Shown piece by piece: positions 17,195 to 20,238 of a stretch of DNA of 20,238 nucleotides (its first letter is position 1; every line of letters starts with the position of its first letter). The notes under the pieces are model-generated. The model did not search any database, was not told the origin of the DNA, and saw nothing but the letters and a program-made list of their open reading frames with translations. Location: contig UZAN01042127.1 in assembly GCA_900618425.1 (NCBI GenBank), positions 21,151 to 41,388 of the forward strand, in the 5' to 3' direction. The position numbers were made by a program, and so were the translations under genes. The stretch comes from Echinostoma caproni (lineage: Eukaryota; Platyhelminthes; Trematoda; Plagiorchiida; Echinostomatidae).

Positions 17195-17770
17195 GGTATT
17201 GTGTGATCATGGCATAGTATAAAGGGGTGATCGAACATACGAGACATCGACACATCGGTGCACCAATCATCTCATATCGCGTCCTTGATTCTCCGATTGG
17301 TCGATCGGACAATTGCTGTTTGACTCGATCGACAGCTATCCAAGTCGTATTCGATTTACCTTTGGCGTTATGAGCGTGATTGTTGCATAATACTGACCGG
17401 TCTGTGGCCTGACCAGTTCTATTAGCTGCTTCTTAACAAGCATGCTTCGATTTTTATTTTGTTCGTATGAATTTTGAAATGAGTATATTACTAATTGTTT
17501 TGGAGTGTTGTTTGAACTGATCGTTTGTTTTACTGCATCAATTGTGTTTTTTGTGATTGGTCAGTGTAAGACTTTAGTTTTGCCCGTCGAACAATCTGAT
17601 TGGTTCAGGGTTATATATAAATGTCTGTGATTCGCTTCCCAAATGTGATTCGTGTCCAGTGGACTAGAGAAAATATAGCGAGAGCATTTCCTGACGAACT
17701 GACTTTTGACACTCATGATAACTAAAATTAGTTAACAAATTTTAATTATTTGATGAATAAACAATTGATT
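17195..17770 (+). promoter_or_regulatory. Promoter-like or LTR-like block with CCAAT pair, TATA and AATAAA
   Basis: 17260-17341 is the repeat shared with 10963-11020. Further on, two inverted CCAAT sites (GTGATTGGTC at about 17553 and CTGATTGGTT at about 17597) precede a strong TATA element, GGTTATATATAAATG (about 17609-17623). AATAAA follows at 17756-17761, about 140 bp downstream. CCAAT, TATA and poly(A) signal at this spacing is typical of an LTR (U3-R), but no TG/CA termini with a duplication could be found. It could also be a promoter for a transcript entering the exon at 18173. Confidence 0.4.
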
Positions 17771-18172
17771 GTATTATTAGATTTCACGAATGGACAGATT
17801 TCGAGTGATGAAATGAAGTGTTCGATAAGGTTAGCTTTGGGGACCGAATGTCAACCACACGCCCCAACAATGATAAATATCATGTTTTGGTTGTAATTCT
17901 TCGCGTTACGTGCATTCACAAACCTCAACACGCCTCAAATATCCGATTTTAAAATCATCTTGATAAGCGATATCAGACCAGGAGGAAATTTTCCCAATAA
18001 TATATTGCTGATTGGTTCATTCAGTTTATAATTATTCAAACTTATCGTAATATTATGCATTTTATCCGGTTCACCAGTTATAGAACCTACGGAATATGAT
18101 ATTTCAACCCTTTTGAAAGATTTTCACCATTCCTTCATCTGTTGTACTGCACTGTGTGTTTCCAAACCCTAG

Positions 18173-18400
18173 CCTCCACAAAGTTGTGTCATTCGAGTGA
18201 CCATAGACTATTTGATTGCTGGTCGACTGGTAGCTTCCCGCTCCACTCTGAGTGATTCACAACGGTATTTTACGGGCACAATGACCTCCCCGAAACTCCA
18301 GTTGAATGTAACGGAAGAAGATCAGATTGAAGAAGATCTACGTCCCGAGAATGCGATCAATGTACTTTATTTCCCCGACGAACGCGAATTGTTGTTTCCA
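18173..18400 (+). CDS. Candidate internal exon 2 of an unrecognised plus-strand gene
   Basis: A pyrimidine-rich tract ending CCCTAG (AG at 18171-18172) is followed by 228 nt (76 codons) open in one frame up to a good donor, TTTCCA|GTAAGC, at 18401. The stop immediately upstream (TAG 18170-18172) overlaps the acceptor, so the frame opens exactly where the exon would begin. The peptide starts PPQSCVIRVTIDYLIAG and ends in an acidic, hydrophilic part with EEDQIEEDLRPENAINVLYF and FPDERELLFP. It is phase 0 on both sides. An internal ATG at 18281 gives the alternative of a first coding exon of 40 codons. Composition is more protein-like than other frames here, but no family is recognised. Confidence 0.5.
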
Positions 18401-18538
18401 GTAAGCAGATACATTTCTCGGATGTTGTTTTAAACTGAGCAACTAACACCGAAAATCGGGTTCGGTAGTTTCATGTGATTTCAGAAAGTAAAAAAGGAAC
18501 AAGTTACTTAAACTAGCGATAATCCTGTTAATATACAG
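18401..18538 (+). other. Candidate short intron
   Basis: 138 bp, GTAAGC...ATATACAG, AT-rich, joining two open frames in phase 0. The length and borders are ordinary for an animal intron. Confidence 0.38.
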
Positions 18539-18667
18539 CAGCAGCAACTCCCAAAATTATACCAAGGTCCAGTCATCCAGTTCCCTATACTGGAGACCCT
18601 TCAAAAATTCGCAACCAACTTGTCACAAATACACTCAAACCATTGGACAAAACTGAAGACCTATTGA
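18539..18667 (+). CDS. Candidate exon 3 with stop codon, unrecognised gene
   Basis: After the acceptor AATATACAG (AG at 18537-18538) the phase-0 frame stays open for 42 codons to TGA at 18665-18667. It starts QQQLPKLYQGPVIQFPILET and ends HWTKLKTY. Joined to exon 2 in phase 0, the frame is continuous. No good donor lies inside the open part (CAAG|GTCCAG is poor), so it would be a terminal exon, or a chance extension. No clear AATAAA follows; GGTTATAAAAG at about 18811 is a weak alternative. A tRNA-like repeat starts 12 bp after the stop, which would then lie in the 3' UTR. Confidence 0.33.
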   Translation, partial: QQQLPKLYQGPVIQFPILETLQKFATNLSQIHSNHWTKLKTY

Positions 18668-18678
18668 CGGTGTCTTGT

Positions 18679-18738
18679 TAGCCGAAAGGTTGAGCGGTTA
18701 TGGTCAACAGAAGTATGACGGGCCCCGGGTTCGAACAC
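18679..18738 (+). mobile_element. tRNA-like SINE head
   Basis: TAGCCGAAAGG (18679-18689) fits the pol III A-box consensus fully, and GGTTCGAACAC (18728-18738) fits the B box at ten of eleven positions. The spacing of about 38 bp suits a tRNA-derived promoter. A cloverleaf with paired acceptor ends was not found. It differs from the 2911/5350 family and from 3548, so at least two or three tRNA-like families are present. Confidence 0.5.
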
Positions 18739-18912
18739 CACACTTACGGATGAGCACCCACATCAGCCCATTTTCGTAATTGAAAACGTACTACTCATTA
18801 GTAGTATATGGTTATAAAAGCACACAAATACATTTTTTTATAGTCCGTCACTAAATTCTCTAACATGGACAAAATTGTGGAATATGGTGTGACTGAATAT
18901 CAATATCAGTAG

Positions 18913-19183
18913 TCAATGTAAATATGGAAAACTCAAACCAAACGCACCATCTGATACATTAACATTTTTGAAGCGGCCTATAATACGACTCAAAAAAGAG
19001 TCTATACAATTTGTATGGACACCGGTTGCGGCATTTAGAAAACCGTCTGCGATTGACGCATTTGAGCATATACCCTGGTGAATACAGGGGGTGATATGCA
19101 TCCCACTGATCAGTGTCAACTGCAGTTTCCGGCTGCATCCATCGATGAATTATAGGTAATTGCAGCACACAAACCTCGCCATG
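18913..19183 (-). pseudogene. Second Merlin (IS1595/ISXO2-like) transposase fragment
   Basis: From 19183 downwards one frame reads LQLPIIHRWMQPETAVDTDQ, then WDAYHPLYSPGYMLKCVN, matching the (L)PII-x-RW-x-x-PGT...(S/T)D-(E/Q)-W-x-AY...GY...VN blocks of Merlin transposases. A frameshift near 19050 moves to a second frame with FLNAATGVHTNCIDSFLSRI (about 18990-19050), then IGRFKNVNVSDGAFGLSFPYLH and a stop at 18913. The expected N-x-(I/V)-E is N-C-I-D here, a conservative change at the third acidic site. A stop lies just upstream of 19183 in frame. The piece differs clearly from the 10021-10280 copy, so two families or old copies are present. It immediately follows the tail of the LINE at 19309-20238. 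Confidence 0.82.
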
Positions 19184-19308
19184 AGTTTAATGCAGGATAC
19201 TAGGGCAAAATATTAGGGCGGATTGATGCAAAATGGCACTCTTTAAGTAATATTTATCTTTTAGAAAATGATGCTACTCATGAGTACTATGAACAAAAGT
19301 GTAATAAA

Positions 19309-19326
19309 TTGTATTGTATTGTATTT
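19309..19326 (-). repeat. Pentanucleotide 3' tail of the LINE
   Basis: TTGTATTGTATTGTATTT on the plus strand is a run of ATACA units on the minus strand, downstream of the reverse transcriptase remnant and preceded by a 16-bp palindrome AAAAATGTACATTTTT (19363-19378). Its position suits the LINE 3' end, with the Merlin piece starting about 125 bp further. Confidence 0.5.
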
Positions 19327-20238
19327 GTAACTTTTGTAAGCATATATGCTTTCATTTCAGTTAAAAATGTACATTTTTCGTCGCGCAGAATGAAATAAAA
19401 ATAATCAAAACAAAAGGTAAACAAGGTCGGTGATATACGTATCATGTACAAAGCATTTGACGTAGTTCATTTGAGACCTGTTCCTTTTTGGTAAGTAGTC
19501 GGGCCAGGTAGGGGAATTTTTTTCAGTAAAAAAATGAAAGTCCGAGGGAGATGAAATTGTCTGAGACAAAACGACGTCATCAGCATACTTTTGGATGTGC
19601 GCAGGAAGTGGGACCGAACGATCACTAATGAAGGCAGAAAAACGATATGGAGATAGAACAGCACCTTGAAGAACACCAGAATTATTTACAAGAGGTTTGG
19701 TGTCTTCCTTCCTAATTTCGTGCACTGGACCCTCTGTGTAAAATAGTCGGAAAGCCATGAGAGCAGCTGTTTTGGAGTGCTAAAAGACTGAAGTTTGAAA
19801 AGAAGGGATGATCGGGAAACAGAATCAAACGCAGACGAATAGTCAAGAAAAACACAACGGACAGACTTGACCGAATGGTTCAATGACTTGCAGACAAAAT
19901 GCACTAGAGTGGATACGGCGTCCAATGTAGACCTGTTTGGTTTATATGCAAACTGAAGGGGGTCATGGGGAATTGTGGTGTCTGACTGCAACCGACTCAG
20001 GATGGCTTTTTCAGTTACCTTTAGAGCCGCTGAGGTCAACGCGATAGGACGAAACCGTTTCGCAAGAACAGTTGAGGACGTGGATTTGGGGATCGGAACA
20101 ATGGTCACTGGACGCCAAGAATCAGGAATCGACCGGGAAGATAGGGACTCATTGACGATGGATGTCATCATATTGGTTAAGGAAGCTGCTCCAAATTTCA
20201 GAAGTGCCGGAGGAAGACCATCAGGGCCTGCAGCTGAG
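19309..20238 (-). pseudogene. Non-LTR retrotransposon (Jockey/CR1 group) reverse transcriptase, partial and frameshifted
   Basis: The coding sequence enters from the right edge: AAGPDGLPPALLKFG (about 20190-20235), then PDSWRPVTIVPIPK, FRPIALTSAALKVTEKAIL, DPLQFAYKPNRSTLDAVSTL and motif A, CVFLDYSSAFDSVSR (about 19800-19855), all in one frame to 19686. A frameshift between about 19690 and 19750 leads to GVLQGAVLSPYRFS and the intact catalytic box KYADDVVLS (YADD codons 19576-19587). Frames decay after that; a NYVKCF stretch may be the thumb motif. On the minus strand the element seems to end in an ATACA-type pentanucleotide tail at 19309-19326, as CR1- and Jockey-like LINEs often end in short tandem repeats. 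It is less decayed than the 500-1540 copy and from another family. The 5' part is outside the window. Confidence 0.88.

Larger units (their letters stand above)
15334..18172 (+). other. Putative intron holding microsatellites and repeat pieces
   Basis: If the two neighbouring exons belong together, this 2.8-kb stretch is their intron, beginning GTAAAG and ending CCAAACCCTAG. It includes a (GT)n/(AG)n microsatellite at 15606-15650, a TA run at about 16292-16308, a 7-bp hairpin ATGTTGG/CCAACAT at 16241-16262 and the promoter-like block at 17195-17770. The open frame 16787-17167 lies here without recognisable motifs. Confidence 0.3.

Noticed and set aside
19363..19378. 16-bp palindrome AAAAATGTACATTTTT as a protein-binding operator
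   Set aside because: AT-rich palindromes of this size are not rare in such sequence, and it lies in the probable 3' UTR of a dead LINE.

Overview
The window reads as non-coding, repeat-rich DNA from an animal nuclear genome. There are no operons, ribosome binding sites or long intact ORFs. What can be identified are decayed non-LTR retrotransposons, two broken Merlin (IS1595/ISXO2-like) DNA transposases, LTR-type repeats with CCAAT, CRE and AATAAA signals, tRNA-derived SINE-like repeats and dinucleotide microsatellites. This mixture suits a large flatworm genome, most likely a trematode. That placement is an inference from element types, not a match to a species.

Layout. 1-150 is an LTR-like fragment related to 10580-10740. 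500-1540 (minus) is a frameshifted CR1-like reverse transcriptase. 1826-2401 is a foldback element (A) with near-identical inverted arms. 2911-2998, 3548-3631, 5350-5425, 8704-8750, 12365-12420 and 18679-18738 carry tRNA-like A/B-box sequences. 4159-4487, 12758-13186 and 14373-14813 are three copies of one LTR. The last two are complete solo LTRs with perfect 5-bp target-site duplications (ACCTA and GCTTT). 5188-5301 and 12427-12540 are a 114-bp repeat body on opposite strands with 104 identical positions. 7338-8036 is a second foldback element (B). It shares its 21-bp subterminal repeats with A but has different inner arms. 10021-10280 (plus) and 18913-19183 (minus) are two Merlin transposase C-terminal remnants. 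19309-20238 (minus) is a second LINE reverse transcriptase that runs off the right edge.

The only plausible host gene is a phase-compatible set of three candidate exons on the plus strand: 15149-15333, 18173-18400 and 18539-18667. All have GT/AG borders and open frames. The protein is not recognised. If this model is right, 15334-18172 is an intron containing microsatellites and a promoter-like CCAAT/CCAAT/TATA block.

The most notable structure is the pair of foldback elements, A and B. They have the same outer 21-bp iterated sequence, close to two helical turns, joined to unrelated inner arms, and no recognisable coding capacity. They look like a non-autonomous transposon family mobilised through the iterated ends.
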